Shown in pieces: positions 27,820-36,413 of a stretch of 64,000 nt of DNA. The first letter of the stretch is position 1, and every line of letters begins with the position of its first letter. A program made the position numbers and the translations under genes. This DNA comes from Albibeggiatoa sp964388965 (lineage in GTDB: Bacteria; Pseudomonadota; Gammaproteobacteria; Beggiatoales; Beggiatoaceae): assembly GCA_964388965.1 (NCBI GenBank), contig CAYMCP010000004.1, forward strand, positions 13,547-77,546, given 5' to 3'. A model generated the notes under the pieces. That model saw nothing but the letters and a program-made list of their open reading frames with translations, was not told where the DNA came from and searched no databases.

Positions 27820-28296
27820 TCATTTATCTGTAATCCAATTGACGTAATCGGGTAAATTTTGCGGTTCTTGTTTAGAACTCAGGATGTAAACCTGTTGTCG
27901 TTGCTCTTTGACTTTTTTAATGCGGGAAATTTGATATTGAGCTAGGCGGTTTTTTAACCAACCATAAGGAGCTTGATCATAAAATGTCACTATAACTTCA
28001 CAACTATCAAGATATTTCTCTAGTTGTTCAAACTCTGCTGTGGTATCACTTTTTGGTTCTAGGAATGATGCCACAATATTTTTTTTATACTGTATTAGTC
28101 TTCCTTTATCTTCACGGGCAGCATCTAAAAAGACTTTCTTACCTCGCAATTCTTCAAAAAGCCGATTATAAGACTCATCTACTTCTGTAACATCACTACC
28201 ACTCTGTGGATTTTCTTTTGCGCTTAGGGAATATGACTTTGAAAAACATTTTGATAAGTCAAACAGTTTGTTATCCCATGTAGCTACTATATTCAT
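27820..28296 (-). CDS. small cytosolic protein, possible diverged TIR-like partner of the STAND NTPase
   Basis: 158 residues, no signal or membrane helix. The segment CEVIVTFYDQAPYGWLKNRL (about 104-123) resembles the strand-helix region seen in TIR-like domains that accompany nSTAND/WD40 proteins. A similar segment occurs in the next gene (IIILFYDNSSEAWLTSRI). GGAG upstream of the ATG supports the start. It ends 10 bp before the STAND gene, so the two are co-transcribed. The TIR-like call is an inference; the first half (residues 1-60) is not recognisable, and a catalytic Glu cannot be assigned with confidence. Confidence 0.6.
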   Translation of the reverse strand: MNIVATWDNKLFDLSKCFSKSYSLSAKENPQSGSDVTEVDESYNRLFEELRGKKVFLDAAREDKGRLIQYKKNIVASFLEPKSDTTAEFEQLEKYLDSCEVIVTFYDQAPYGWLKNRLAQYQISRIKKVKEQRQQVYILSSKQEPQNLPDYVNWITDK

Positions 28297-28301
28297 AATA
28301 A

Positions 28302-29051
28302 TTAACTCCGTTTTCTTGCCAACTTAGTGTTGATACAAGATGCTAATTTATCAACGTTGAATTTTCCATACATAACATGACCAAGTTTATTAATGGTTTC
28401 TTCATTAAAAAGTTTAGTAATTGTCATTTCGTCTTTATCAGTGCATAAAATGACCTTGTTTAAAATATGTTCTTCTGTTTCTGCCTGAATTCGCGTGTAC
28501 AGATTGATTCTGCTCGTGAGCCAAGCTTCACTTGAGTTATCATAAAATAGGATGATGATGATTTGATAGTTTTTAATTCTATCGCGCAATATCCCATAAC
28601 ATATAGCAGCATCTTTGCTGGGACAGTCTTGATTATTAACATTATTCAAGCAGTTTTCGATTTTACTAACTAACTCGTCATTTTCTATGCCACAAAATTT
28701 CAAAATATCTGGCAACTCCTTAATTCTGTCTTCAAAACTCGTGTCAATTTCTGAAAAATATTCTCTTATCGCTTTGATATATTTATAGTCTTCTTTGGAA
28801 GCAATTACAAGAGGAGGCAAAATAATATGACTAAGAATTTTATCTATTTCATTTCTAAGCGGTAGGATTCCCCACACGGTGATGTAAAGCGCAATGCTTG
28901 CTGCCGCTGTGGATAAAAACTCGGTCATTCCATTTAATGAAAACTGAAACTCTGGTAACGCTGGGATAAAGTAGAAAAGCGCACACATTCCAGCGATCCA
29001 ATTAATATGGGTAGGTGTAAGATTTTTAATGAATCTATTAAAGTTAAACAT
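28302..29051 (-). CDS. membrane-anchored protein related to the 27820-28296 product
   Basis: 249 residues with two hydrophobic segments near the N-terminus (about 17-33 and 44-64), followed by a soluble domain. Residues about 155-185 (IIIILFYDNSSEAWLTSRINLY) match the equivalent part of the next gene product, so the two look like paralogous modules, one membrane-bound and one soluble. It has GAGG before the ATG and a 5-bp gap to the next gene. The function is unknown. In context it is a plausible membrane effector or adaptor of the STAND NTPase. Confidence 0.6.
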   Translation of the reverse strand: MFNFNRFIKNLTPTHINWIAGMCALFYFIPALPEFQFSLNGMTEFLSTAAASIALYITVWGILPLRNEIDKILSHIILPPLVIASKEDYKYIKAIREYFSEIDTSFEDRIKELPDILKFCGIENDELVSKIENCLNNVNNQDCPSKDAAICYGILRDRIKNYQIIIILFYDNSSEAWLTSRINLYTRIQAETEEHILNKVILCTDKDEMTITKLFNEETINKLGHVMYGKFNVDKLASCINTKLARKRS

Positions 29052-29065
29052 GATTAACCTCTAAT

Positions 29066-29236
29066 TTATTGTTTCTTTTTCCTAGATATTTGAGTATCTT
29101 CTGACTTATCTGAACTACTATCATCTTGTTGCTGTAAGGTTAAATTTTTTGAAAATATATATGATTGACTAGCTTCCACAGATAGCTCTACGTACAAAAT
29201 TAAAAATAACATACATATCACTCTTAAAAATTTCAT
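29066..29236 (-). CDS. small exported or membrane peptide upstream of the STAND cluster
   Basis: 56 residues from the ATG at 29234-29236 (an upstream in-frame ATG at 29254 overlaps the malQ stop and lacks a ribosome-binding site). A hydrophobic stretch (FLRVICMLFLILYVELSVEA) looks like a signal peptide, followed by a short polar tail rich in Ser, Asp and Lys. It is 14 bp upstream of the membrane-anchored gene and probably in the same transcript. No family is recognised; it could be spurious. Confidence 0.4.
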   Translation of the reverse strand: MKFLRVICMLFLILYVELSVEASQSYIFSKNLTLQQQDDSSSDKSEDTQISRKKKQ

Positions 29237-29240
29237 TTTG

Positions 29241-30824
29241 TTACTTTCTTTCATACAATTGAACTAATTCTTTTAAACGGGTTTGTATATCGGGTTTAAC
29301 TAGTCCCCAATCAAGCTGCCATCGCCAGTTTTTATGTCGTGGACGATTAGGTTGATTCATACGCGCCTCACTGCCTAAACCTAATACATCTTGCATAGGA
29401 ATTATTGATAATTTTGCGACTGAATGAAGTGCTGCTTGAATCATGGGCCAAGGCATGTCCTTCTTATTTGCGTCTAGTAAATAATTACAGATAAATTGCA
29501 ATCTCTCAGGTTTTGCTTCCATTTTTTTAAACCAGCTTACTGTCGTGTTACTATCATGCATGCCCGTATACACCACATCACTAGGATAATGACGATGCGG
29601 AAGGTGATGATTTCGTAAATTGGGGTTATTGTTATCTAAATCAAAAGCAAGTTGTAATAATTTCATACTGAACAAATCAAATTGTTGTCTTAATTTTTCA
29701 GACTCTTCAGTAGCACCTATATTTTCAGCTAACAATTCCATTGAAAACTTTTGCTCTTTTAGCTTTGAAAATAACGCTTCTCCAGGGACTGACTGCCATT
29801 GTCCAATATTCGCGTCTGTCCCAGATTCAGTGCAAGCAACCACCCAACATTGACAAAAGCCTTTAAAATGAGTTAAACGCACCATGTCAAATAGTTGTTC
29901 CATTTTAGCAAATCGTTTTAACCACCATTGAAAACCATCTTGTTGATGTTTATCCCAATTATAAAGCGGATGCCCCCAACGTTGACCATGCTTAGAATCA
30001 AAAAAATCACCTTCTGGAGGAGAGCCTGAAATAAATTGAGAAATGCCATTTTCATCCAATAAAAAATAGTCCCGATGCGCCCATACGTCCACGCTATCAC
30101 GCGCCATGAAATGCGGCATATCCCCAAACAGATAAACATCTTTTTGACGTGCATGAGTTTTTAATTCTTGCCATTGAGTGAAAAAAGCAAATTGCTCAAA
30201 ATAGTATTGTTCAAGGCAATATTTTTTATCTTTATGTTGTTGGAATTGTTCTAATGCTTTAGCATCATGATTACGGTGACCTTTATCTATCCAATTCCAC
30301 CAACATGCACCACTGTAAAAATCTTTCAACGCACAGAACAAAGCATAATCTTTTAACCAATCCTTTTCTGCATCAACAAACTTTTGGAATGCTTGCTTAT
30401 CATCTTGGCTGGCATTGTTAGAGAAATGTCTATAAGCTTCTTTTAACATTGTTCTTCTGTATTCAAAGGTTTGTTCAATTTGTTCAGATGTATATTTTGG
30501 TAATGGCTGCGTAGCTAACCAATTTTTCTGCATGAGATTTTTCAGATTTATTAACATTGGATTGCCCGCGAACGCGGACATAGGTTGATAAGGAGAAAGG
30601 AAATCACGATAGGGAGTTTTTTTTGGAACGCGGTGTAACGGATGAATGGGTAACATTTGCCATACTGATATATCAGTATCATGTAAAAAATCAATAAACC
30701 TATTCGCTTGCTTGCCCAGAGAACCTAATCCCAAAGTCGAAGGTAACGAAGTGATATGCAGCAAAATCCCTGCTCGACGCTGTTCTAGGAATGATTCTGG
30801 ATTGTTTTTTTCGTTCATCATCAA
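29241..30824 (-). CDS. malQ: GH77 4-alpha-glucanotransferase-like protein lacking the catalytic nucleophile
   Basis: 527 residues, the size of the short amylomaltase class. GH77 landmarks are present: SAFAGNP, GDMP...DSVDVW, LAENIG (acid/base Glu367), TGMHDSNTTVSW (Asp424) and VQDVLGLGSEARMN-like PMQDVLGLGSEARMN. The motif that should read R-I-D-H-F-R-G is RLTHFKG, so the nucleophilic Asp is Thr318 (codon ACT). Other conserved segments are also altered (GNPLY to GHPLY, GDSPYQ to FLSPYQ). The protein may be inactive, have changed chemistry, or act as a glucan-binding protein. The reading frame is intact. Confidence 0.82.
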   Translation of the reverse strand: MMMNEKNNPESFLEQRRAGILLHITSLPSTLGLGSLGKQANRFIDFLHDTDISVWQMLPIHPLHRVPKKTPYRDFLSPYQPMSAFAGNPMLINLKNLMQKNWLATQPLPKYTSEQIEQTFEYRRTMLKEAYRHFSNNASQDDKQAFQKFVDAEKDWLKDYALFCALKDFYSGACWWNWIDKGHRNHDAKALEQFQQHKDKKYCLEQYYFEQFAFFTQWQELKTHARQKDVYLFGDMPHFMARDSVDVWAHRDYFLLDENGISQFISGSPPEGDFFDSKHGQRWGHPLYNWDKHQQDGFQWWLKRFAKMEQLFDMVRLTHFKGFCQCWVVACTESGTDANIGQWQSVPGEALFSKLKEQKFSMELLAENIGATEESEKLRQQFDLFSMKLLQLAFDLDNNNPNLRNHHLPHRHYPSDVVYTGMHDSNTTVSWFKKMEAKPERLQFICNYLLDANKKDMPWPMIQAALHSVAKLSIIPMQDVLGLGSEARMNQPNRPRHKNWRWQLDWGLVKPDIQTRLKELVQLYERK

Positions 30825-30946
30825 TTGCCTAATTAATTCAATAATGTTTAGCAGTTTAAACTACATTCAGAAATTTAACAATAATAACCCAGAGTATGCT
30901 TATAACCGCAGTAATGGAGCTTATTCCATACTAAAATCTAAGTGTT

Positions 30947-30972
30947 ATCGCTATTGTTATGTCGAGTTCATA
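30947..30972 (-). repeat. solo end of a small inverted-repeat element
   Basis: On the minus strand reads GAACTCGACATAACAATAGCG, similar to both ends of the putative element at 53587-53654 (GAGTTCRACRTAA). No second end is visible here. Confidence 0.35.
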
Positions 30973-31018
30973 CTAATCTGATATGTCTTTGCTAAAGCAA
31001 CCTTTTTTACCTCACCAA

Positions 31019-31067
31019 TTCATTGATAATTGTTCATTGATAATTGATAACCGTTCCTTGATAATTG
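31019..31067 (+). repeat. 14-bp direct repeats upstream of carB
   Basis: TTCATTGATAATTG occurs twice in tandem (31019-31032 and 31033-31046) and once more with one change (31054-31067), ending 36 bp before the carB start. The same motif precedes the YdbH-type gene at 8403. Their position would place them in the promoter or leader of carB. Confidence 0.7.
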
Positions 31068-31102
31068 TTCACTGAAAACTATCCACTGTTCACGAAGAAG
31101 AT

Positions 31103-34100
31103 ATGCCAAAACGTACCGACATCAAAAGCATTTTAATTATTGGCGCAGGACCTATCGTCATTGGGCAGGCGTGCGAATTTGACTACTCCGGCGCACAAGC
31201 TTGTAAAGCCTTGAAACAAGAAGGTTATCGCGTCATCCTAGTCAATTCCAATCCCGCAACTATCATGACCGACCCCGAAATGGCTGATGCAACCTATATC
31301 GAACCGATAGAATGGGAAACAGTTGAACGGATTATCAAAAAAGAACAACCTAACGCATTATTACCAACAATGGGAGGACAAACAGCTCTAAACTGCGCAC
31401 TGGATTTACATCGCAACGGTGTACTAGCAAAATATAATGTTGAAATGATCGGCGCAAACGAAGCCGCAATTGAAAAAGCTGAAAATCGAGAACAATTCCG
31501 TACCGCAATGCAAAAAATTGGATTAGAAATGCCAACCTCATTCATTGCGCACAACATGCAAGAAGCTTTTGACGCACAAGCTGAATTGGGTTATCCGGTT
31601 GTCATTCGTCCCTCATTCACTTTAGGCGGTAGTGGTGGCGGTATCGCCTACAATCGTGAAGAATTTGAAACAATTTGTACACGCGGTTTAGAATTATCTC
31701 CTATCAGTGAGCTATTAGTTGAAGAGTCCATCATAGGCTGGAAAGAATTTGAAATGGAAGTTGTACGTGATAAAAATGATAATTGTATTATCGTCTGCTC
31801 AATCGAAAACTTAGACCCAATGGGTGTGCATACAGGCGACTCTATTACTGTTGCACCCGCACAAACTTTGACCGATAAAGAATATCAAATTATGCGTAAT
31901 GCTTCATTAGCAGTCTTACGTGAAATTGGTGTAGATACAGGCGGCTCAAATGTACAATTTGCTGTGAATCCAGAAGATGGACGAATGATCATTATTGAAA
32001 TGAATCCGCGTGTATCGCGTTCTTCGGCACTAGCATCAAAAGCAACAGGTTTCCCTATCGCTAAAATTGCCGCAAAATTAGCAGTCGGTTACACCCTAGA
32101 CGAATTAGATAACGAAATTACCGGCGGTGCAACACCTGCCTCATTTGAACCGACAATTGATTACGTCGTTACTAAAATCCCACGTTTTACGTTTGAAAAA
32201 TTCCCCCAAGCTGACCCAGTGCTAACAACGCAAATGAAATCAGTCGGCGAAGTGATGGCTATCGGACGTACTTTTCAAGAATCTCTACAAAAAGCTTTAC
32301 GCGGTTTAGAAACAGGTATGATGGGTTTTAATCCTAAACTCAAATATACTGATTTAACTGTAACCAGTGTTAAAGATGAGCTACGCATTCAACTGAGCAC
32401 ACCAGGTCCTGATAGACTTTGGTATATCGGTGATGCCTTTCGAGCAGGTTGGACATTGGACGAAGTGCAACGGTTCACTAAAATTGATGCTTGGTTTTTA
32501 GTGCAAATTGAAAATCTTATTGATGAAGAAACCAGTATTACCGCAGGCGGTTTGACATCGCTAGATTATGATCGTCTATATTGTCTAAAACGTAAGGGCT
32601 TTGCTGACGCGCGCATTGCGCAATTACTCGACATCTCTGAAAAACAAGTGCGTGAACATCGACATAAATTAAATATTCGTCCGGTTTATAAACGTGTTGA
32701 CTCTTGTGCGGCAGAATTTGCTGTATCCACCGCTTACATGTACTCCACTTACGAGGAAGAGTGTGAAGCACAACCATCTGATAGACAAAAAATTATTGTA
32801 CTTGGTGGTGGTCCAAATCGCATCGGACAAGGTATTGAATTTGACTACTGTTGCGTACAAGCGGCGTTCTCATTAAGCGAAATTGGTTATGAAACTATTA
32901 TGATTAATTGCAATCCTGAAACCGTTTCGACTGATTATGATACGTCTGACCGCTTATATTTTGAACCGCTTACCTTAGAAGATGTATTAGAAATTATTCA
33001 TCTCGAAAAACCGAAAGGTGTTATTGTACAATACGGTGGTCAAACACCCTTAAAATTAGCGCGAGATTTGGAAGCTGAAAATGCACCAATTATTGGCACA
33101 AGTCCAGATTCAATTGATTTAGCTGAAGATAGAGAGCGTTTTCAAAAATTAATTGATGAATTAGGATTGCGTCAACCACCAAATCGTACCGCACGAGACC
33201 AAGATGAAGCGGTTATTTTAGCAGAACAAATCGGTTATCCACTAGTTGTACGTCCTTCCTATGTGCTAGGTGGTCGCGCAATGGATATTGTTTATAATGC
33301 CGATGAACTTAAATCTTACATGACTGAAGCAGTTTCAGTTTCCAATGAATCACCCGTATTATTAGACAGATTTTTAGACGAGGCAGTTGAAGTAGATGTA
33401 GATGCAATTTGTGATGGAGAAAATGTATTAATTGGTGGTATCATGGAGCACATTGAACAAGCAGGTGTCCATTCTGGCGATTCTGCCTGTTCACTGCCAC
33501 CTTATGGCTTATCTCCAATGATCCAAGATCAATTGCGAGCGCAAATGACGCGCATGGCAAAAGCTTTAGGTGTGGTAGGTTTAGTAAATGCTCAATTTGC
33601 CATTCAAGACCAAACTATCTACATTCTTGAAGTTAATCCGCGTGCCTCTCGTACTGTACCTTTTGTATCCAAAGCGACAGGCTTATCATTGGCGCGAATT
33701 GCAGCACGTTGTATGGTAGGTCAAACGCTGACAGAGCAAGGCGTAACTCAAGAATGTATTCCAAGTTACTACTCAGTCAAAGAAGCGGTATTTCCATTTG
33801 CGAAATTTATCGGTGTTGATCCGTTACTGACTCCAGAAATGAAATCTACTGGTGAAGTAATGGGAGTCGGTCGTAGTTTCGGTGAGGCTTTTGCCAAAGC
33901 GCAACTGGGTGGCGGTACTGATTTACCGACTTCTGGTATTGCATTTTTAAGTGTGCGAGATGTGGATAAAATACCGGCAGTTGATGTAGCAAGAGATTTG
34001 ATTAGTCTAGGATTTAAATTAATTGCAACACACGGTACAGCTCGTGCGCTACAGCAAGCAGGTATTGAGTGCGAACAAATAAACAAGGTACTGGAAGGTC

Positions 34101-34342
34101 GTCCGCATATTGTAGACGCAATTAAGAATGATGAAGTGAATTACATCGTGAACACAACGGAAGGTAAACAAGCTATTTCCGATTCGTTTACAATTCGTCG
34201 TTCAGCGTTACAACACCGTGTACCATACACGACGACCATCTCAGGGGCAAGAGCAACAATATTAGCACTGAAAACGATAAATTTACGAGAAGTCAATCGT
34301 TTACAGGATTTACATAAAGAATTATTAGGGGATAGAGCATGA
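31103..34342 (+). CDS. carB: carbamoyl-phosphate synthase large subunit
   Basis: ATP-grasp enzyme making carbamoyl phosphate for pyrimidines and arginine. 1079 residues with the two homologous synthetase halves (each starting near IIGAGPIVIGQACEFDYSG and VLGGGPNRIGQGIEFDYC) and a C-terminal regulatory MGS-like domain. The glutaminase subunit gene carA is not upstream; malQ occupies that side on the other strand. The stop overlaps the greA start by 4 bp, the common carB-greA coupling. Confidence 0.97.
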   Translation: MPKRTDIKSILIIGAGPIVIGQACEFDYSGAQACKALKQEGYRVILVNSNPATIMTDPEMADATYIEPIEWETVERIIKKEQPNALLPTMGGQTALNCALDLHRNGVLAKYNVEMIGANEAAIEKAENREQFRTAMQKIGLEMPTSFIAHNMQEAFDAQAELGYPVVIRPSFTLGGSGGGIAYNREEFETICTRGLELSPISELLVEESIIGWKEFEMEVVRDKNDNCIIVCSIENLDPMGVHTGDSITVAPAQTLTDKEYQIMRNASLAVLREIGVDTGGSNVQFAVNPEDGRMIIIEMNPRVSRSSALASKATGFPIAKIAAKLAVGYTLDELDNEITGGATPASFEPTIDYVVTKIPRFTFEKFPQADPVLTTQMKSVGEVMAIGRTFQESLQKALRGLETGMMGFNPKLKYTDLTVTSVKDELRIQLSTPGPDRLWYIGDAFRAGWTLDEVQRFTKIDAWFLVQIENLIDEETSITAGGLTSLDYDRLYCLKRKGFADARIAQLLDISEKQVREHRHKLNIRPVYKRVDSCAAEFAVSTAYMYSTYEEECEAQPSDRQKIIVLGGGPNRIGQGIEFDYCCVQAAFSLSEIGYETIMINCNPETVSTDYDTSDRLYFEPLTLEDVLEIIHLEKPKGVIVQYGGQTPLKLARDLEAENAPIIGTSPDSIDLAEDRERFQKLIDELGLRQPPNRTARDQDEAVILAEQIGYPLVVRPSYVLGGRAMDIVYNADELKSYMTEAVSVSNESPVLLDRFLDEAVEVDVDAICDGENVLIGGIMEHIEQAGVHSGDSACSLPPYGLSPMIQDQLRAQMTRMAKALGVVGLVNAQFAIQDQTIYILEVNPRASRTVPFVSKATGLSLARIAARCMVGQTLTEQGVTQECIPSYYSVKEAVFPFAKFIGVDPLLTPEMKSTGEVMGVGRSFGEAFAKAQLGGGTDLPTSGIAFLSVRDVDKIPAVDVARDLISLGFKLIATHGTARALQQAGIECEQINKVLEGRPHIVDAIKNDEVNYIVNTTEGKQAISDSFTIRRSALQHRVPYTTTISGARATILALKTINLREVNRLQDLHKELLGDRA

Positions 34343-34815
34343 TCAAAACACCGATGACGGTACGCGGTGCAGAGCTATTAAAAGCGGAATTAGAACGTTT
34401 AAAAACAGTGGAACGTCCGCGTATTGCACAGGCAATTGCTGATGCGCGTGAATTAGGCGATTTAAAGGAAAACGCAGAATATCATGCGGCGCGTGAGCAG
34501 CAAAGTTTTAATGAAGGTCGAGTTATGGAGTTGGAAGGTAAGCTAGGCAACGCTGAAATTATTGATGTCACCAAATTAAATGCAGGCGGTAAAGTGGTAT
34601 TTGGTGCGACTGTGGATTTAGTTAATGTAGATACGGATGAAGAGGTATCATATCGGATTGTTGGTGAAGATGAGGCGGATATTAAACAAAACTTGATTTC
34701 GATCACTTCACCGATTGCGCGTGCGTTGATTGGCAAATACAAAGATGATGAGATAATCGTGAAAGCCCCTAGTGGTGAAAAGATTTACGAAGTGTTAGCT
34801 GTGAGATATATTTAG
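34339..34815 (+). CDS. greA: transcription elongation factor GreA
   Basis: 158 residues. Rescues backtracked RNA polymerase by stimulating transcript cleavage. The N-terminal coiled-coil finger carries the tip motif ARELGDLKENAEYHAA with acidic residues, followed by the FKBP-like C-terminal domain (SPIARALIGK). It is translationally coupled to carB. A hairpin CTCATTT/AAATGAG (34829-34848) lies 14 bp after the stop, but no U-tract follows. Confidence 0.97.
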   Translation: MIKTPMTVRGAELLKAELERLKTVERPRIAQAIADARELGDLKENAEYHAAREQQSFNEGRVMELEGKLGNAEIIDVTKLNAGGKVVFGATVDLVNVDTDEEVSYRIVGEDEADIKQNLISITSPIARALIGKYKDDEIIVKAPSGEKIYEVLAVRYI

Positions 34816-34904
34816 CCACTGTGATTTGCTCATTTGCGCGTAAATGAGGTAGTATTAAACTAACATTTTGCGCGTCCCAGTAGGATTTGATTTAATCATT
34901 TACA

Positions 34905-34998
34905 TCATTTCCTTGTCCCAGCGGTCTCCGTTGGGATACAGCAGGGACGCTCTGCGTCACGATTTATTGTGGGTTGTAATATAGAGTAAATTTTCATC
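34905..34998 (+). repeat. element family B, truncated copy
   Basis: Same orientation as the nested copy at 38917. Shares CCTTGTCCCAGCGGTCTCCG, the GGGACGCTCTGCGTC hairpin and TTTATTGTGGGTTG...TAAATTTTCAT. The terminal inverted repeat on the gspF side is missing; the element ends at the gspF stop codon (TGA at 34997-34999), so gspF's 3' end borders the insertion. Confidence 0.65.
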
Positions 34999-36196
34999 AT
35001 TGGATTAATTGATTTAATTCAAAAATCGGCATAAGAATCGCCAGCACAATAATTAATACGATACCTCCCATAACTAAAATTAATAATGGTTCAAATAGGC
35101 TAAGTAGCACGCCGATCAAAGTTTCTAATTCTCGTTCTTGCATAATCGCTGCACGATCTAACATTTGTTCCAAATTGCCACTACTTTCTCCACTCGCAAT
35201 TAAATAAACCGTCATCACTGGAAACAAACGACTTTGCTCTAATGCACGATGTAAACTCGTACCTTGTCTCACTTGCTCTGCTGTATGCTGCAAGGCTAAA
35301 CGCATCGGAAGATTACTAATAACTTGTGCTGTAATCTCTAAAGCTTTTAGAATCGGTACGCCACTTTGTAATAAAATGCTTAATGTTCGAGTAAAACGGA
35401 TTGCATTGGTACTACGCTCTAAACGTGCAATAATGGGTAGCCGTAATATGAAATGATGAAATAGAAATAAAAAATTATCAAAACGTAATAAATAACGAAA
35501 AGTAAAAACGATCAGTATCAACAAAATAAGTAAAAAAATCCCCCAATCACGTAAGAAATCACTCGTTAAAATTAATGTTTTAGTTAAAAATGGTAAATCT
35601 TGATTAATATTTTCAAATACTTGTACGACTTGCGGCACAACATAAGCCAACAAGCTAACAACAACAAGAATCGCTACACTGGTAAGCAACAGTGGATAAA
35701 ACAATGCAAGTAAGGTTTTTTGTTGCAAATATTGACGTTGTTCAGTGTATTCGGCTAAGCGTTCCAGTACGATGTCTAAATGTCCAGTTTGCTCACCTGC
35801 CGCGACTGTTGCACGGTAAAGTTGTGGAAAAATACCCGGATAATCAGCTAAACCTTCAGCTAAACTGTGTCCTTCTAATATTCTGGAACGCACAGCTAAT
35901 AATAAGGATTTAGTCCGAGATTTTTCAGTTTGTTCGGCAATCGCTCGTAATGCCTCTTCCAATGCTAAACCTGCACGTACTAACGTTGCCAATTGTCGTG
36001 TGAATAATGCTAAATCGGTTACGCTGATACGAATTGCACTTTTACGCCTGTGGCTTTGGCTCGTTTCTTCAACCGATAGCGGAATTAAATCTTGCTCACG
36101 TAGCTGTTGGCGAATTTGTCGTTGCGTATCGCCTTCTAGCGTACCCTTCCGTTTTTTCCCCTGTTTATCGAGTGCGATATATTCAAAAGCTGGCAT
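34997..36196 (-). CDS. gspF: type II secretion inner-membrane platform protein GspF
   Basis: 399 residues, two repeated T2SSF domains (about 65-190 and 270-390) and three membrane helices (about 170-190, 220-240, 370-392). The N-terminus MPAFEYIALDKQGKKRKG and LSILLQSGVPILKALEI favour GspF over the pilus protein PilC. No gspE, gspG or other T2SS genes are adjacent, so it is separated from the rest of its system. Confidence 0.87.
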   Translation of the reverse strand: MPAFEYIALDKQGKKRKGTLEGDTQRQIRQQLREQDLIPLSVEETSQSHRRKSAIRISVTDLALFTRQLATLVRAGLALEEALRAIAEQTEKSRTKSLLLAVRSRILEGHSLAEGLADYPGIFPQLYRATVAAGEQTGHLDIVLERLAEYTEQRQYLQQKTLLALFYPLLLTSVAILVVVSLLAYVVPQVVQVFENINQDLPFLTKTLILTSDFLRDWGIFLLILLILIVFTFRYLLRFDNFLFLFHHFILRLPIIARLERSTNAIRFTRTLSILLQSGVPILKALEITAQVISNLPMRLALQHTAEQVRQGTSLHRALEQSRLFPVMTVYLIASGESSGNLEQMLDRAAIMQERELETLIGVLLSLFEPLLILVMGGIVLIIVLAILMPIFELNQLIQ

Positions 36197-36413
36197 AAGT
36201 ATAGAGTTGACTTTAAACAGAATGTATCACTATGCCATATTTTTATTAATTCAAGGCATATTTTTTTAATATTGCGTTTTCTGTATCGTAATAATAAAAT
36301 TCCTTTATACTATTAGATAGGTTTATGTTAGTATCTAAATAGTATATGTGATGTGATTTAAGAAAAATCTTCAATTTAGTATAGACTCTCAAACTGCAAT
36401 AAAAGGAGGGATT

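Noticed and set aside
34829..34848. Hairpin CTCATTT/AAATGAG after greA as a terminator
   Set aside because: The stem is good but no U-tract follows, so an intrinsic terminator cannot be claimed.
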